Shown here: one piece after another, positions 60,801-64,000 of the stretch
Layout: the number at the start of each line of letters is the position of its first letter
Position numbering within the stretch: position 1 is the stretch's first letter
Assembly (NCBI GenBank): GCA_018697195.1
Contig: CM031869.1
Location: 15,675,581 to 15,739,580, forward strand
Source: Certhia americana
Taxonomy: Eukaryota > Chordata > Aves > Passeriformes > Certhiidae
DNA: 64,000 nt
Reading direction: 5' to 3'
Position numbers and translations under genes: made by a program
The notes under the pieces: model-generated
What the model saw: the letters and a program-made list of their open reading frames with translations, nothing else
Databases searched by the model: none
What the model was told of the DNA's origin: nothing

Positions 60801-63800
60801 CCAGTATCTGAAAAACATGCTTCAGACAAACTGGTCTCAGGAGGCCAAGGCTGGCTCCAGTGTGGGCTGATTTTAAGGAGGCTGCTCTTGCAGTCCTTGT
60901 CAGCTGGGCACCAGGCTGGGTGAGGAGCAAATTGTGCAGAGCCTTTCCCAGCACTGCACAGACTGTGATACTTGACCCTGTGGGGCTGCACAAGGAGAGT
61001 CTCACTGGGGCACATTCCCTTTACTTTAAACTGGACTTTGTCCCTCCTCCTGTCACCCAGAACACTCTTGCAAGACCCTTGTAGGATGAAGTTTGTGCTG
61101 TGCAAATCCCTCTGAGCCAGGCCTTGTTTAACTCTAGGACTGATGCTGATTTTTAGTGTAAGCACTGACACAGGCTGAGGACTGTGCTGTTCTTAGCCCC
61201 GTAGCTGACTAGGTTAAAAACATCTTGCTTTAACAGTAAATTAAGATTTTAGTGATTTAAAAAAATGTTAGAGGAAGTTCTCAAAATCTGTAGTTTTGGG
61301 AGGCATCTCTCATCTGTTGTAGTCTAGAATTATTGTACATTTGAGCTGAGTGAAAGTTTGTTTCTCATATGGCATGTCTCCTGTACACTTTCTAACCTGT
61401 GTGCTGGGGTTTGTGTGCTTTGGAGAGCTGGCTGATGCCTGCTGACGTCCTGCCGAGACCTGAGTACTCTACAGAAGGTGTACTGACTCCTGTAAGGAGT
61501 GCTTGTTGTGCCTTTTAGAGAGGTTGGATCCTTCCCAGGCACATTGATACACCATAAATGCTGATTAGTATCACTTCCATTATCTCCAGGATCTCTTAAT
61601 CCCATCCCTGTGTGTTCAGGTGAGGAAACAGTATCTTCTCCAGCCCGGAGCTCAGCCGCAAGAAAATCTTCTCTGCGGTCCCTGCTGAGATCGAACCCTG
61701 GCTCCTGGGCGGGTGTGTGAGAGGGGAACAGCTTTGCCCAGTGCAACATTGGCTCTGGAAAGAGCTCACTTGGCTCGCCTGCACAGTGATTTCCCTGAAA
61801 TGTGCAGCCTGTTCAGCTTCCTGAAAGCTCTCTAGGGTGAGCGTCAGAGCTGCTCAGACTTACGGGAACAGAAAGGCAGGAATTTTCCAAACCTGCTGAC
61901 CCCAGGCATGTGGCCATGGAAGAGGGCAGGTCTGATACCTGTGTGAGTAGTTGTAGATCAGTGGTTTGTGCCTGAGCCCAGGCTGAAATCTGGGCTGGGT
62001 CAGCAGTGAGTGTCTGGTGGCAGAGGGGATTTGCAGGTGGAACTGCCTGTACTCTGTGTTACTTTCATTCTGTGACACTGGGGTTTCTGCTCAGGTGGCT
62101 CTGGCAGTAGCCACTTGTGTTTGGAGCTGGGAGTTGTGAAACTTGTTCTGAGCATTTTGCAGCTTTGGAAGATTTTTGCTTGGAAGGGGGCTATTGAATT
62201 TCCATCTGGCTTTGGTATCTGTTTCAGGAGTGTTCTGAGGTATTTCCTGAAATCTGAGTGTGGTGTCGGTAGAGACTGTGCACACAGTGAAAGCCTCTGG
62301 GCAGGAAGGAGTTGGGGGGCTGGGAAATAACAGGCATAAAGCTGTTAGACATGAGCAAATACCCCCAGAGAGGAGAGAGAACAATTAAATGCCTTCCTTG
62401 CCAAGGGAGTTAGATCTCATCTGTGCTCAGACTGTGCCCTGTAGGGCTCGTGGAGAGAGAAGCTTTGGTGGCAGCTCATGTGAAAGTTCAGTCCCTGTTC
62501 CTCAGGCCTGCAATCTCTACTTCTGCAATTGCTGCCTGTGAGGGGTTTATTTCAGGAGAAGTGAATGTCTGGGAGGTCAAGGCTGGGTTGTCCTTCCTCC
62601 TGCAGCTCTGGGTCTGCAGACCAGAGTGTGCACCTCCAAGAGGGGCTCAGGGACATTTGATTTCCTGTTGCCATCACTTCTACATCCCGTGGATGCTCTT
62701 GTGCTGACTTTCACTTCTCTGGCTTCCATCCTGAACAGAAAAACTTTTCAAGGACCTGGGTGAGAATGGTTTGAAGGTAAAAGCAGATGCACAGGCTGAC
62801 CTGACTTAGCAATCTGCTGCAGACAGCACAAAATCATTCTAAGTGGTGGTGAGCAAGACTTCTTGCCTACTGAAGAAGAGAAAGCAAAGCTCTTGGTGCA
62901 GAAGTGGCTTGTGATAAAACCCACTTAACTGATAAGTGGGAAGAGGCTTATGGGTCCCTTCTCTGCTGTGCAATCCCTCCCAGATGAGACTCTGGTGTTA
63001 CCTAATACTCCAGCTGTTACCATGGCAAACAGCCATTCTGATACTAAAGGAAGGATTTTGGGGCTGCAGAAGCAGTGATTGGTAAATTACTTACTGCTGC
63101 TTCCTTTCATGTGCCCAGGCCTTGCCTCATAGCCAGGAGTGCAGGGGAGGGGTCACACTGCTGGGTTAAGGGAGGGTGAACTTCAGGGCAGTGGGATTTG
63201 AGCCCTCCCACCTTCAGAGGGTGGTGGGTGCTGGGCTGTGCTCTCCACCTCCTGCTCCCCAGGCACAGGGCCTGCCCCTTGCTGGCTTCTCTGTGCCTGG
63301 GTGTCATTCCTGTCATACCTGAGATACCCAGGCAAGGGCCTGGCCCCTGTGATGTGCAGCAGGACTCCTGGGAGAGCTTGTGGAGCTCAGGGGTTCTCAG
63401 GCACCGTCACTACCCACACGTAGGTAAGGTGGTACCTGGACAGTGATGTCTGTGTCTGGATCCTGGGAGAGGATGGACTGATTCTGGCATCAAAGCTTTG
63501 CAATCCCTGTAGACCCAGTAAAGCACAGCAATAATGAGCATTGCAGTCTAAGGTCATGATTTTAGTTTATGCCAAACTGGGTGAAAAGTACAGTTCATTC
63601 CTTTCCCTCATGGAACTAATGATTAACCCATCAATTAGGTATGAGAAGAAACAAAATGTATATGCTTAAGATAAAGTAGACTGTACATGAAATAAGAAGG
63701 TATTGTAGTATTTGTTTTAAAAACAAAGTGGGAGTTATTTGCACTGGTTTGTGCAGGCCACTGCTGTGTGATTACAGGGAGTGATACCATTTTCAGGGTA

Positions 63801-64000
63801 AGCATGATTCATTGTGCTCTACGCTCTTTAAAACTGATCAGGAGGTGGGAGGGTCTCTCAGTTTATACCTTCTCCCATCCTGTTTTAGAAAAAACAATGA
63901 AACCATCAAAACTGGAGCCTAGAACTGAGTGCTGTCTAGTGTCCTCCAAGAGAAATCACCCTTGTTTCTCTTCTTAGTACCACCAGGCTTCTGTTCATAG

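Larger units (their letters stand above)
55949..64000 (+). other. CYSTM1: CYSTM1 intron 2, 5' portion (inferred)
   Basis: From the exon 2 donor to the window end I see no frame encoding the CYSTM segment, so intron 2 is longer than 8 kb. It holds two CR1 fragments, annotated separately, and otherwise no recognised feature. The frames here (longest 193 codons, 60590-61171 on minus) have no recognisable domain. Confidence 0.6.

Noticed and set aside
1..64000. CRISPR arrays, bacterial operons, tRNA or rRNA genes
   Set aside because: The DNA is vertebrate. I saw no tRNA A/B boxes with cloverleaf context, no rRNA-like sequence and no spaced direct-repeat arrays of CRISPR type.

Overview
The window looks like bird nuclear DNA. 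At least ten fragments carry the avian CR1 LINE 3' end, ending in tandem ATTCTATG-like octamers. Two genes are recognisable, both on the + strand: PURA at the left edge and CYSTM1 in the right third. As I recall, mammals have the same order and orientation (PURA, IGIP, CYSTM1). The sequence points to a bird, but I cannot say which order.

Layout. Positions 1-1850 are a very GC-rich CpG island holding the PURA promoter, 5' UTR and single coding exon. That exon (about 719-1670) is easily recognised as PURA but is broken by many small indels and substitutions, most likely consensus errors. From about 1670 to 6500 is an AT-rich, homopolymer-rich stretch that fits the long PURA 3' UTR. Positions 6500-24500 hold no recognisable coding exon and almost no transposons. 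They include two AT-rich blocks (15.9-17.6 kb and 19.4-21.3 kb) with clustered AATAAA signals, which look like 3' UTR of extended PURA transcripts or of IGIP; I could not find the short IGIP reading frame. Positions 24.5-43 kb are ordinary intergenic DNA with CR1 fragments, one LTR-like repeat, a long polypyrimidine tract and two CTCF-type motifs. Positions 43.6-45.2 kb are a CpG island with a CRE and CACGCCC boxes, the likely CYSTM1 promoter and non-coding exon 1, surrounded by several unrelated tandem repeats. CYSTM1 intron 1 follows (about 11 kb), then coding exon 2 (55707-55948), then intron 2 to the end of the window. The CYSTM-domain exon lies outside.

The two genes do not form a pathway. 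PURA is a single-stranded nucleic-acid-binding protein important in neurons, and CYSTM1 is a small membrane-associated protein. Most open reading frames over 60 codons here are chance frames in GC-rich, repeated or intronic DNA. I found no convincing new biological system. The best leads are the local damage to PURA, the UTR-like blocks between the genes, the divergent CTCF-type pair and the repeat-rich CYSTM1 promoter.
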